32,909 nt of DNA from the NCBI GenBank assembly GCA_944332705.1, contig CALVKM010000010.1:1-32909 (forward strand). Reading direction: 5' to 3'. Origin of the DNA: an uncultured Bacilli bacterium (GTDB lineage: Bacteria > Bacillota_I > Bacilli_A > RF39 > UBA660). Each line of letters starts with the position of its first letter. The first letter of the stretch is position 1. The notes below the pieces were generated by a model. That model did no database searches, was not told the origin of the DNA, and saw only the letters and a list, made by a program, of their open reading frames with translations. The translations under genes were made by a program, and so were the position numbers. Positions 9,420 to 17,280 of this stretch are shown here, piece after piece.

Positions 9420-10112
9420 ATGTTATTTAATTTGTTTAATATTTTAAAAGATTTACTATTTTTTACTGGTAGTTATTCTAATAATGTTTTTCCAGAACCA
9501 CTAAGTGAAAAAGAAGAAAGCGAAGCTATAGAAAATATGCTTAATGGTGATAAGAGTGCTCGTAATAAACTTATAGAACACAATTTAAGATTAGTTGCTC
9601 ATATAGTTAAGAAATTTGATGCGGCGGGAGATACAGATGATTTAATAAGTATTGGAACTATTGGACTTATTAAAGGAATTGATAGTTATAAAAACAATAA
9701 AAAAACTAAGATTACCACCTATGCGGCACGGTGTATTCAAAATGAAATATTAATGTATTATCGTAGTAATAAAAATAGAGGTAATACAATAAGCCTAAAT
9801 GATTCAATTGGTTTTGATAAAGAAGGAAATGAAATTAATTTAATTGATATGATCAAAGATAAAGGGATGGATTTATTTGATAAATTAGAAATTAAAAATA
9901 ATATAATTCTTTTAAATGAATATTTGAAATTATTAAATCCTAGGGAAAAAGAAATAATTATTAAAAGATATGGTTTATATAACACAAGAGAAATGACTCA
10001 AAAAGAAATTGCTAAAGAACTTAAAATATCCAGAAGTTATGTATCAAGAATAGAAAAAAGAGCACTTACTAAAATGCTCACTGAATTTATAAAAAACAAA
10101 AATATAGACTAA
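9420..10112 (+). CDS. sigK: RNA polymerase sporulation sigma factor sigma-K
   Basis: Late mother-cell sigma factor, 230 aa, against about 240 for Bacillus SigK. The match to SigK is strong: 'FPEPLSEKEE', 'ARNKLIEHNLRLVAHIVKKF', 'DLISIGTIGLIKGIDSY', 'ITTYAARCIQNEILMY', 'GFDKEGNEINLIDMI', 'ISRSYVSRIEKRALTKM'. The first ~20 residues (MLFNLFNILKDLLFF) are hydrophobic, like the pro-sequence cut by SpoIVFB, so the product is probably made as inactive pro-sigma-K. The gene is continuous, with no skin-type intervening element. It is divergent from the sigma trio with a 93-base gap, has an AAGGTG Shine-Dalgarno and ends in a terminator. SigE is the main alternative, but the shorter pro-sequence and the 'FPEPLS' stretch favour SigK. 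Confidence 0.92.
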   Translation: MLFNLFNILKDLLFFTGSYSNNVFPEPLSEKEESEAIENMLNGDKSARNKLIEHNLRLVAHIVKKFDAAGDTDDLISIGTIGLIKGIDSYKNNKKTKITTYAARCIQNEILMYYRSNKNRGNTISLNDSIGFDKEGNEINLIDMIKDKGMDLFDKLEIKNNIILLNEYLKLLNPREKEIIIKRYGLYNTREMTQKEIAKELKISRSYVSRIEKRALTKMLTEFIKNKNID

Positions 10113-10136
10113 AAGAACCCAAAAGGGTTCTTTAAT
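10112..10136. terminator. Bidirectional intrinsic terminator between sigK and the anchored surface protein gene
   Basis: AAAGAACCC, an AAAA loop and GGGTTCTTT form a perfect 9-bp stem. It begins at the sigK stop and lies between two convergent genes. T-rich sequence follows on both strands. Confidence 0.85.
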
Positions 10137-11959
10137 TAATTATGTCTTTTTTTAAGAACTACTGTTGCTGCTGCAAGTCCCATTACTGATATAGCTCCAA
10201 GTGCCATAAACACACCAACACTATCATTAGTACTTGGATTTTCAACTGGTTCATCAATAGCTGGTTCATCATCATCTATTAACACATCACTATAAACTAG
10301 AGCATAATTTGAAAATTTATCAGTTTCAAATGTTAATGATTTACCATCACTAGCAACTGTTGTATCTAAAACTTCAATTTTACCATCGTGTTCTCTTAAC
10401 ATATAATAAGTTCTTGTATATCCTTCACTTACTTGTTGTAATTCATCTGGTAATAATACTGTAAGTGTAAGAGGATTTGTAAGTTCTGTAATATTTCCAA
10501 GAGTAGTATTTAAAGTAGTATTATTAATTAATATTTCAATATTATAATATCCTACTACAAATTTATTACCTGTAATTTCTTCTAAAAGAGTATTTACTTT
10601 ATCAATTAATTCTTCATTAGCTTCTATTTTTGTAATTTCTAAATTAGTTGTAATAGTATCTCCAGCATTTATTGCATCCTTAACTTCTGCATTATTATTT
10701 AAAATATTATCATCTAGAAAAATATTTAAATCATCAGTATTTACTACTCCTATTGCTACTTCTGCAACACCTTCAGTTGCATCAACTATTGGAGCTTTCA
10801 CTTCAGTTATATAATTAACTACAACATTATCTAAATTAATATCACTAATCATACTTTCAAGTGTATTTTCACTTTCCATCGGTGATTGAGCAATATTTAT
10901 TGTGACTAAAGCTGTTTTAGCATTAGATAAGCCTGCTGCAACTAGATCATCAAATGTTTCATAAAATTTGTCGTATTCACTATTACCATTTAAGCTAGCA
11001 AATTGAAATCCAGCATAAATATTATTATATTTAACACTCTTAGCTATATTAATAATCATATTTCCTACTTGACCATAAGCAATATTTCCTAATTTATTCC
11101 AAGTAGTTGCTTGATCAGATTTAGAAACCTCTCTATAAGCGGAACCCGCAAAGATATAATCAATTTCAGAATCTCCCGCAATGTTTACTTCCATATTTTG
11201 AATCATAACTCTTAAACCACCATCAACTTGTGTTACTTTAGAGTCTTCAACATTTACAACATAATTATCAATAAAGCCATTTGTTCCAGCTGATAAAGAG
11301 TTATAAGCAACAACTACACTACCATCTAAAATTCCCGTTTCTCCAACAACAGAATTATTTAAAACATTTACTAAAACATCTTTAGCATAAGTATATGATG
11401 ATGTAAAATAAATTCTTTTAGTTGTTGAATTATCAAATGTAAAATTAACTTTATCAGCAGTATAAAACTCTTTAGCATTATCAAACATTTCTGCTGGCAC
11501 AACAGTATCAGATACTCCTTTATATGTCATACTTACACCAGAAATTTCAGTAACATCAGCATTTTTAATACTCATATTAATTGTATTAACATGAATTCTA
11601 TCATAAGATTCTACTTTAGCATCAATAGCATTACCACCATGAATAGCAAATACTTTACCACTATTCATAGTAATTGATGTTGAATCTAAATCTATTACAT
11701 TACCAGATTCATCTACTTCTGGATTATAATAACCTCCAACAACAACAGTGCCGACATTTAAAGCTTGTTTACCTCCATCCCATATTGCATAAGTTACGCC
11801 ATCAATCTCTTCAATCACAACAGGTGTCCCATTTGCTACAAAAGTATTAGCAGCACCATCCAAATAATATGGTTCACTAGCTTCTGTAATTTCTTTAGCA
11901 CTAACCATCATAGGTACTAATACAACCAAAACCATTAATCCTTTTAATAATTTTTTCAT
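10136..11959 (-). CDS. Secreted, sortase-anchored surface protein of unknown function
   Basis: 607 aa from the ATG at 11959, which has an ideal GAGGAGG site just upstream. A longer in-frame reading from 12064 would add a lysine/isoleucine-rich leader in front of that site and is rejected. The N-terminus MKKLLKGLMVLVVLVPMMVSA is a signal peptide. The body is beta-rich and Asn/Val-rich with many short strands ('TSITMNSGKVFAIHGGNAI', 'YIFAGSAYR', 'NIYAGF'). A later domain runs 'EGYTRTYYMLREHDGKIEVL' to 'FETDKFSNYALVYSD', like the Ig-like modules found before anchors in gut Firmicute surface proteins. The C-terminus has 'NPSTND', a hydrophobic helix and 'KKRHN', an NPxTx variant of the LPxTG sorting signal. 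It follows khpA but is separated from it by a terminator. Confidence 0.8.
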   Translation of the reverse strand: MKKLLKGLMVLVVLVPMMVSAKEITEASEPYYLDGAANTFVANGTPVVIEEIDGVTYAIWDGGKQALNVGTVVVGGYYNPEVDESGNVIDLDSTSITMNSGKVFAIHGGNAIDAKVESYDRIHVNTINMSIKNADVTEISGVSMTYKGVSDTVVPAEMFDNAKEFYTADKVNFTFDNSTTKRIYFTSSYTYAKDVLVNVLNNSVVGETGILDGSVVVAYNSLSAGTNGFIDNYVVNVEDSKVTQVDGGLRVMIQNMEVNIAGDSEIDYIFAGSAYREVSKSDQATTWNKLGNIAYGQVGNMIINIAKSVKYNNIYAGFQFASLNGNSEYDKFYETFDDLVAAGLSNAKTALVTINIAQSPMESENTLESMISDINLDNVVVNYITEVKAPIVDATEGVAEVAIGVVNTDDLNIFLDDNILNNNAEVKDAINAGDTITTNLEITKIEANEELIDKVNTLLEEITGNKFVVGYYNIEILINNTTLNTTLGNITELTNPLTLTVLLPDELQQVSEGYTRTYYMLREHDGKIEVLDTTVASDGKSLTFETDKFSNYALVYSDVLIDDDEPAIDEPVENPSTNDSVGVFMALGAISVMGLAAATVVLKKRHN

Positions 11960-12044
11960 TTTTTCCTCCTCTATTTTAATGTTAACACGAACTAATTTTA
12001 ATTGCAATATAATTTTTATAAATCTTGTAAAAAAAAGTAAAGAA

Positions 12045-12072
12045 AAAATTCTTTGAAAAATCAAAGAATTTT
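12045..12072 (-). terminator. Intrinsic terminator after khpA
   Basis: A 12-bp perfect stem (AAAATTCTTTGA / TCAAAGAATTTT) with a 4-base loop overlaps the khpA stop codon. It is followed by a T-rich run on the minus strand. It ends the rpsP-khpA transcript. Confidence 0.85.
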
Positions 12073-12316
12073 AATAAGCATCGATATTAATTCTTACTTT
12101 TGGCATTTTATGAACAAAAGCAAAAGCTTGAATTAAAGTTCTAATAGCTTGGGCATTTTTACCATTTTTACCAATAACTAATTTCATATCTGCTTCAGGC
12201 ACTATTATTTCTAATATTTTTGTATCTTCATCAGCATCAAAGAAATCAACTTTAACTAAATCTGGTTCGCTAACTAAAGACTTTACTAAAAAGTCTGTAT
12301 ACTCTACTATACTCAT
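12071..12316 (-). CDS. khpA: KH-domain RNA-binding protein KhpA
   Basis: 81-aa single KH domain protein, the normal length for KhpA (YlqC). The KH signature is present as 'LVIGKNGKNAQAIRTLI', the GxxG loop that contacts RNA. In Firmicutes KhpA pairs with KhpB/Jag as a small RNA chaperone affecting cell elongation and division; that is family knowledge, not seen here. It starts 2 bases after the rpsP stop, the standard rpsP-khpA arrangement, and ends in the terminator at 12045-12072. Confidence 0.95.
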   Translation of the reverse strand: MSIVEYTDFLVKSLVSEPDLVKVDFFDADEDTKILEIIVPEADMKLVIGKNGKNAQAIRTLIQAFAFVHKMPKVRINIDAY

Positions 12317-12318
12317 AA

Positions 12319-12597
12319 TTACTTTTCCTTTTTAATTTTAGAATCTTTATATTCTTTCATGATACCTTCTTTTCTTAAAAGTGATGCAACAGTATCAGTT
12401 GGTTGAGCACCATTATTTAACCATTTTAATGCAAGTTCTTTATCAATTTTAACTTCTGCAGGTTGTGCTACTGGATTATAAGTTCCAACAGTTTCAATGA
12501 AACGACCATCTCTTGGAGAACGCGCATCAGCAGCTACAATACGATAAAATGGTTTTTGCTTAGCTCCCATTCTTTTTAATCTTAATTTAACAGCCAT
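12319..12597 (-). CDS. rpsP: 30S ribosomal protein S16
   Basis: 92 aa, the usual S16 size. Diagnostic stretches are '[19 protein letters not shown]', '[19 protein letters not shown]' and '[18 protein letters not shown]'. It binds 16S rRNA early in 30S assembly. GAAGGAGGG lies just before the ATG, and a near-consensus promoter is 30 bases upstream. In Bacillus rpsP and khpA lead directly into rimM-trmD-rplS; here those genes lie about 5 kb upstream instead. Confidence 0.98.
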   Translation of the reverse strand: MAVKLRLKRMGAKQKPFYRIVAADARSPRDGRFIETVGTYNPVAQPAEVKIDKELALKWLNNGAQPTDTVASLLRKEGIMKEYKDSKIKKEK

Positions 12598-12626
12598 AAT
12601 TTCCCTCCTTCAAATTAACTAATATA

Positions 12627-12655
12627 ACTTTACCACAATAAATCATATGTGTCAA
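12627..12655 (-). promoter_or_regulatory. Sigma-A-type promoter of rpsP-khpA
   Basis: A perfect TTGACA -35, a 17-base spacer and a TAAAGT -10 on the minus strand, 30 bases before the rpsP start codon. It sits between the rpsP start and the end of the upstream beta-helix gene. Confidence 0.82.
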
Positions 12656-12671
12656 CCTTTTTTTGTTGACT

Positions 12672-13967
12672 TCAACAACTAAAGCCACCGGAGCCTATGT
12701 TTTCAGGTGGTGTATCATGGTCATTATATACTCCACCAGCTATTGCTGTTACATTGGCAGAATCAGAGATATAAATGTTTGCGGCTGTGGATTGGATACC
12801 ACAATATGTTTGATACATTCCACCTCCTCCAATGCCTGCAGCAAGCATTCCTCCTTGAGCATATACAGTTCCACCATTGATGCGGATTTCACCAGTTACA
12901 GAACTGTTAGTACCTCCACCAATTCCTGCACCAGTACCAGTTGAAATTGCCGTAACATTTCCTCCATTAATTTCAACTAATGCTAAATCACCACCACCAA
13001 TACCTGCATTTATATTACCTACTGCACTTATTGTGCCAGAATTAATTATTATTGTGCCAATTCCCTGAACACCAGAATTACCTATTCCCGTCCCCCCAGT
13101 AACCGAGAGCGACCCAAGTCCATCAATTTTCAACGTTGATGTTCCAATTAATGAAATTGCTACACCATAGTTTAAATTTATTGTATTTTCGCCTTCTATA
13201 TATAAATTTATAGTTGTATAAGAACCTATATCAATACTACCACCACTAATATTTACATTATTTAAAGTAATATTAGAAGTAATATTAGAAGTAATATTAG
13301 AAGTTCCCCCATATATATCAATTCCATATTCTTCTGTAGTTCCTGTTATAACTATAGGTAATGTATTATCTATTTCTATTTGTTCTGCTAATCCTCCACC
13401 AGAGACATATAATGTATTTTCAGTACTTCCTTCATTAATTACAATATTTCCAAGTGATATATCTAATGCTAGTTCGGTAACTGCTTCTGTTGCTGTATTT
13501 AAATTATAATTTGCAGAATTATAATTTAATGTATCTGTTACATAGGCATTTATGTTATATTCTGTTTCTTCTTCTAGATTAGTAAATGTATAGACATTAT
13601 TGGTGCTATTATCAATATATTTTTTACCATCTATACTAAAATAGTAATTACTTATTGGATTATCACCAGCAGTGGCATCAACTGTTATGGTGATACTACT
13701 ATCAGTTATATCACTTGTTGTGATATTTTTTATTGTTGCAAAGTTATAATCAAATGTTTTTACTGCTACTCCAGCTGCAGGACTTTCATAATCATATTTA
13801 TCTTGATATTCATAATCAACAACATAACCAGTAACCTCTATAAAATTTTCACTCTTTTCATTATTTTCATCCATTAAATCTTTACCTATAATTACTGATA
13901 CTACCCCAATTATTATAAAGATAATACCACCAATTACTTCTTGCCAAGGTTTTAGTTTTATTACCAC
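12672..13967 (-). CDS. Membrane-anchored fibronectin-III/beta-helix repeat protein
   Basis: 431 aa starting at a GTG behind GGGAGG. Residues 9-28 (QEVIGGIIFIIIGVVSVIIG) form one membrane helix. The next ~45 residues, 'FIEVTGYVVDYEYQDKYDYE', resemble the start of DUF3592-type membrane proteins, but that domain is cut short. A fibronectin-III-like module follows ('TSDITDSSITITVDAT' to 'EEETEYNINAYVTD'). The rest is a Gly/Asn/Ile-rich parallel beta-helix with 'AGIGGG' at three roughly regular positions, a pattern common in gut bacterial adhesin-like proteins. It ends abruptly at 'GSGGFSC', without a sorting signal. The C-terminal third of the gene uses more G and C than its start, possibly a recombined cassette. 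It lies between cotE (terminator at 14017) and the rpsP promoter. Function unknown; a surface or carbohydrate-contacting role is a guess. Confidence 0.72.
   Translation of the reverse strand: MVIKLKPWQEVIGGIIFIIIGVVSVIIGKDLMDENNEKSENFIEVTGYVVDYEYQDKYDYESPAAGVAVKTFDYNFATIKNITTSDITDSSITITVDATAGDNPISNYYFSIDGKKYIDNSTNNVYTFTNLEEETEYNINAYVTDTLNYNSANYNLNTATEAVTELALDISLGNIVINEGSTENTLYVSGGGLAEQIEIDNTLPIVITGTTEEYGIDIYGGTSNITSNITSNITLNNVNISGGSIDIGSYTTINLYIEGENTINLNYGVAISLIGTSTLKIDGLGSLSVTGGTGIGNSGVQGIGTIIINSGTISAVGNINAGIGGGDLALVEINGGNVTAISTGTGAGIGGGTNSSVTGEIRINGGTVYAQGGMLAAGIGGGGMYQTYCGIQSTAANIYISDSANVTAIAGGVYNDHDTPPENIGSGGFSC
13267..13302 (-). repeat. Three perfect 12-bp tandem repeats inside the beta-helix gene
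   Basis: The 12-mer gtaatattagaa occurs three times head to tail and encodes the repeated tetrapeptide SNIT. It keeps frame, so copy-number change would lengthen or shorten one beta-helix coil without breaking the gene. Confidence 0.9.
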
Positions 13968-14016
13968 TTTTATGCCTCCCTATCTTAATATAAGTTTAGC
14001 ACAATTCAACGAACAA

Positions 14017-14038
14017 AAAAAGTGCTCGAGCACTTTTT
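14017..14038 (-). terminator. Intrinsic terminator after cotE
   Basis: A perfect 22-base palindrome with GTGCTCGAGCAC at its centre and A5/T5 flanks. It overlaps the cotE stop codon and separates cotE from the beta-helix gene. Confidence 0.8.
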
Positions 14039-14564
14039 AGTTTTCCTTGTCTTCTTCTAAATAATCATCATTTAATTCTAAGTCATCATCATCAACTATT
14101 TCTTCATAATCGTCGAAAGTCTCTTCAACACTTACTTTGACTTTAGTATCTCCAACAATTTCCACACCAATTTCTTTTTCAATATCAAGTTTTACTACGC
14201 CGCTATCTACTGATACATTAGTAACTGTTGGTTGTCTAAGCGTTCTAACAATAATTTCTGATGCATCATCCAAAACATGTTCTTCTTTTAGAGGAACTTT
14301 TAAAATATCCGAATAGCTAAAACTTTGCGTAGCTACTGCTGTTTTTTTATCAGCGTCATATGAATACCAAACATTTACATCAAATGAACCATTAACTATA
14401 ACACTTCCATCATTTGACTTAGTACCACTAAATTTATTATTTATTACCCAACAACCTAACACCGTATTAGGAGCCTCTTCGGGGGTTAAAGAAAAACTAT
14501 TAGTAGTTGTCTTCTTGGCTTTACCAATAACTGCTTTAGTTACTATTTCTTTAAAACTAGACAT
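14037..14564 (-). CDS. cotE: Spore coat morphogenetic protein CotE
   Basis: 175 aa, against 181 for Bacillus subtilis CotE, the protein that organises the outer spore coat. The match covers the length: 'FKEIVTKAVIGKAKK', 'TVLGCWVINNKFSG', 'GSFDVNVWYSYDADKKTAV', 'LDDASEIIVRTLRQPTVTNV', 'EIVGDTKVKVSVEE', then the typical very acidic C-terminal tail ('DDYEEIVDDDDLELND'). It is followed by its own terminator, and a weak mother-cell-type promoter lies upstream. With sigK 4 kb away and the YjcZ-like genes 11 kb away it argues that the lineage still makes, or recently made, endospores. I see no broken frame or missing segment. Confidence 0.93.
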   Translation of the reverse strand: MSSFKEIVTKAVIGKAKKTTTNSFSLTPEEAPNTVLGCWVINNKFSGTKSNDGSVIVNGSFDVNVWYSYDADKKTAVATQSFSYSDILKVPLKEEHVLDDASEIIVRTLRQPTVTNVSVDSGVVKLDIEKEIGVEIVGDTKVKVSVEETFDDYEEIVDDDDLELNDDYLEEDKEN

Positions 14565-14584
14565 GTTAAATCACCTTCCTAATT

Positions 14585-14611
14585 AAATATATGCAATAAT
14601 TAGATAATTGT
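14585..14611 (-). promoter_or_regulatory. Possible mother-cell (sigma-K/E-type) promoter of cotE
   Basis: On the minus strand an AC dinucleotide, 16 bases and CATATATTT approximate the sigma-K pattern AC-N16/17-CATAnnnTA with the last base wrong, and CATATATT differs from the sigma-E -10 CATACAnT at one position. It lies 21 bases before the start codon. The sequence here is very AT-rich, so a chance match is possible. Confidence 0.35.
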
Positions 14612-14618
14612 AGACTAA

Positions 14619-14649
14619 AAAAGCTGTCTAGATTTTTCTGACAGCTTTA
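14619..14649 (-). terminator. Intrinsic terminator after clpB
   Basis: AAAGCTGTC and GACAGCTTT form a 9-bp stem with an 11-base loop. On the minus strand it is followed by a run of six T. It begins 2 bases after the clpB stop. Confidence 0.85.
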
Positions 14650-14650
14650 C

Positions 14651-16765
14651 TTATTTTATATTAATTATAAATTCATTAGAACTTTTATCTAAATCAACAA
14701 CAATAGTTGAACCAACATTTAAGTTAGCAGCAATTAATTTATGAGCAATTAAGCTTTCAATATTTTTAGTAATATATCTCTTGATTGGTCTTGCTCCATA
14801 TCTTTCGTCGTAAGCATCACTTACTATTTTGTCTTTAACTTCGTTAGTGATTTCAACATGTAAATAATTTTGTTCAAGTCTCTTATTTAATTCACTAATA
14901 ATTTTATCTACTATTTCATAAACTGTATCTTTCTTTAGAGATTTAAATACTATTACCTCATCAATACGATTGATAAATTCTGGACGGAATGTATTTTTTA
15001 GTTCATTTAATACAAGTTCCTTAGCATTACTTTGATTTTCTAAAATATATTCACTACCTAAATTACTTGTCATGATAATAATAGTATTTTTAAAATCTAC
15101 TGTTCTACCTTGAGAATCAGTAAGTCTACCATCATCAAGAATTTGTAAAAGTATATTAAAGACATCTTTATGAGCTTTTTCAATTTCATCAAATAAAACT
15201 ATAGAATATGGATTTCTTCTGACTGCTTCAGTTAATTCTCCCCCTTCATCATAACCAACATATCCTGGAGGAGCTCCAACTAAACGAGATACATTAAAAG
15301 CTTCCATATATTCAGAACAATCAATTCTGATCATATGTCTTTCATCATCAAACAACTCATAGGCAAGTGATTTGGCAACTTCCGTTTTACCTACTCCAGT
15401 TGGGCCTAAAAATATGAATGAACCAATTGGTTTATTAGGGTCTTTAATGCCACTTCTAGCTCTAATTATTGCTTCACTTACTAAATGTAGGGCCTCATCT
15501 TGACCCATAACTCTCATTTTTAAGCGATCATATAAGTGTAACAATTTATCTTTTTCACTACTTACTAATTTAGCAACAGGAATATGAGTCCAACGAGAAA
15601 TAATCTCTGCAATACCTTCTTCATCAACAACATCTGACAAGATATTATTTTGATTACTTTCTTGTAAAGCTTTTAATTCTGATTCAAGTTTGGGAATAGT
15701 GCCATGACGAAGTCTTGCACTAGTCTCTAAGTCATAATTATTTTCGGCAGTTTGCAAATCAAAACGAGCACGTTCTAATTCTTCCTTCTTTTTATTAACG
15801 TTATCTTTAACTTCTTTTTCTTCTTCCCATTTATTCCGCATTTCTTGTTCTTTAGCTTTTAAATCATCTAATTCTTCATTAATTTTTTTAAGTCTTTCTT
15901 TACTAATTTCATCTTTTTCGCGTCTTATTGCTTGACGTTCTATTTCAAGACTCATAATTTTTCTTGTAAGCTCATCTAGTTCAACTGGCACTGAATCAAG
16001 TTGCATCTTAATTGTGGCACAAGCTTCATCTACCAAATCGATGGCTTTATCTGGTAGGTATCTATCAGTTATATATCTATCAGACAATGTTGCTGCAGCA
16101 ACTAAGGCACTATCTTTAATAGTAACGCCATGAAATATTTCAAATCTTTCTTTTAACCCACGCAGAATGGTAATTGTATCTTCGACATTTGGTTCACTTA
16201 CCAAAACCTTTTGAAATCTTCGCTCTAACGCTCCATCTTTTTCAATATACTTGCGATATTCATTTAGAGTTGTTGCCCCAATAACATGAATTTCACCACG
16301 AGCAAGCATTGGTTTTAACATATTAGATACATCCATAGCACCAGTATCTCCAGCCCCAACAATCATGTGAATTTCATCGATAAACATAATAATATTACCA
16401 TCACTATTTTTTATTTCTTTTAAAACAGCTTTTAATCTTTCTTCAAATTCACCACGATATTTAGCACCAGCAACTAAAGCACCTAAATCAAGTTCCCAAA
16501 TAGTATGATTTTTTAAGCTATTTGGTACATCACCTTTAACTATTCTTTGGGCAAGTCCTTCCACTATCGCCGTTTTACCTACCCCGGGTTCACCAATTAA
16601 AACCGGATTATTTTTACTTTTACGTGATAATATTCTAATAACATTTCTTATTTCTTCATCACGACCAATAACAGGATCAACTTTATTATTTTTAACATTT
16701 TCCGTTATATCCCGTCCATATTTATTTAAAACATCTTTAAATTCTTCATTATTTTCTGGATACAT
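14651..16765 (-). CDS. clpB: ClpB-type disaggregase lacking the N-terminal domain
   Basis: HSP100 AAA+ ATPase, 704 aa, against about 860 for full ClpB. It opens directly at the first ATPase domain: '[20 protein letters not shown]', Walker A 'GEPGVGKT', Walker B 'IIMFIDEIH'. A long coiled-coil middle domain of about 120 residues (from '[18 protein letters not shown]') marks it as ClpB rather than ClpC. The second ATPase has 'GPTGVGKT', '[11 protein letters not shown]' and '[20 protein letters not shown]'. The missing piece is the Clp_N substrate-binding domain. This is not an assembly cut: an ideal AAGGAGGG site, a promoter and CIRCE lie directly upstream. It matches the short ClpB isoform that other bacteria make from an internal start. 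Expected partner DnaK; expected control by HrcA. Confidence 0.93.
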   Translation of the reverse strand: MYPENNEEFKDVLNKYGRDITENVKNNKVDPVIGRDEEIRNVIRILSRKSKNNPVLIGEPGVGKTAIVEGLAQRIVKGDVPNSLKNHTIWELDLGALVAGAKYRGEFEERLKAVLKEIKNSDGNIIMFIDEIHMIVGAGDTGAMDVSNMLKPMLARGEIHVIGATTLNEYRKYIEKDGALERRFQKVLVSEPNVEDTITILRGLKERFEIFHGVTIKDSALVAAATLSDRYITDRYLPDKAIDLVDEACATIKMQLDSVPVELDELTRKIMSLEIERQAIRREKDEISKERLKKINEELDDLKAKEQEMRNKWEEEKEVKDNVNKKKEELERARFDLQTAENNYDLETSARLRHGTIPKLESELKALQESNQNNILSDVVDEEGIAEIISRWTHIPVAKLVSSEKDKLLHLYDRLKMRVMGQDEALHLVSEAIIRARSGIKDPNKPIGSFIFLGPTGVGKTEVAKSLAYELFDDERHMIRIDCSEYMEAFNVSRLVGAPPGYVGYDEGGELTEAVRRNPYSIVLFDEIEKAHKDVFNILLQILDDGRLTDSQGRTVDFKNTIIIMTSNLGSEYILENQSNAKELVLNELKNTFRPEFINRIDEVIVFKSLKKDTVYEIVDKIISELNKRLEQNYLHVEITNEVKDKIVSDAYDERYGARPIKRYITKNIESLIAHKLIAANLNVGSTIVVDLDKSSNEFIINIK

Positions 16766-16789
16766 ATTATCCCTCCTTTTACATGATTT

Positions 16790-16818
16790 ATTGTAACACT
16801 AAAATTAGCACTTGTCAA
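16790..16818 (-). promoter_or_regulatory. Sigma-A-type promoter of clpB
   Basis: Minus strand TTGACA, 17 bases, TACAAT, ending 24 bases before the start codon. The -35 lies inside the CIRCE element, so repressor binding would block RNA polymerase. Confidence 0.85.
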
Positions 16819-16831
16819 GTGTGAGTGCTAA
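16805..16831. promoter_or_regulatory. CIRCE operator (HrcA binding site)
   Basis: TTAGCACTT, a 9-base spacer, GAGTGCTAA: 17 of 18 arm positions match the CIRCE consensus TTAGCACTC-N9-GAGTGCTAA. HrcA represses heat-shock genes through this site; its presence implies an hrcA gene elsewhere in the genome. Confidence 0.93.
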
Positions 16832-16857
16832 TTTATCATAAAAGAAAAAGAATTAAA

Positions 16858-17280
16858 TTATCTTCCTTTTCCCTTCGTTTCTGCAATTTCTTCCGTAAGT
16901 TCCATAACATGAACTTTTTTAAGTTCCAACTCTAACACATATAATTTTTTTAAATATTTATCAATAAATTCTTTTCTTAAATATTCATTATATTTATAAA
17001 GTAAAATATTTCTAATTCGATCAAGTTCGGTGTAAGCCGCAAGGACATCACCACTAGTAGTATCATCACTAGTAATTAAATCATAAATTATTTTAATAAG
17101 CAAATTATATTTTTTAACTACTTTATCTTCTAAAATACTACAGACCATGTCTTTATCTAATACGGTTATTTTTTTAACTCTTTTATAACCTTTTTTGGGA
17201 GTAAAAGAATAGCTTTTTTTCTCTTCATAAAGTAATACTTTTTTCTCTTCATCATCATTTTTTAAAATAAAACTATTCAT
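16858..17280 (-). CDS. Unknown 140-aa charged protein at the end of the trmD operon
   Basis: I do not recognise this family. The start overlaps trmD by 8 bases, so it is translationally coupled and likely real. The protein is Lys/Glu-rich and mostly helical, with no membrane segment. It has a basic N-terminal part ('YSFTPKKGYKRVKKITVLDK') and a long helix-loop-helix region, 'VVKKYNLLIKIIYDLITSDD' followed by 'AAYTELDRIRNILLYKYNEY', ending in a coiled-coil-like stretch and 'ETKGKGR'. It occupies the place where rplS follows trmD in Bacillus, but bears no resemblance to ribosomal protein L19. A role with tRNA or ribosome maturation is suggested only by position. CIRCE and clpB follow it downstream. 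Confidence 0.75.
   Translation of the reverse strand: MNSFILKNDDEEKKVLLYEEKKSYSFTPKKGYKRVKKITVLDKDMVCSILEDKVVKKYNLLIKIIYDLITSDDTTSGDVLAAYTELDRIRNILLYKYNEYLRKEFIDKYLKKLYVLELELKKVHVMELTEEIAETKGKGR

Noticed and set aside
12663-12678. Hairpin TTGTTGA-CT-TCAACAA between the beta-helix gene and rpsP, as a terminator
   Set aside because: On the minus strand it is followed by a run of A, not T, and on the plus strand by no T-run, so it does not fit an intrinsic terminator in either direction.
12680-12760. A second DGR variable region at the 3' end of the beta-helix gene
   Set aside because: Composition is only mildly richer in G and C, the codons are not AAY-derived, and the protein lacks a lectin-like or DUF6273-like fold.
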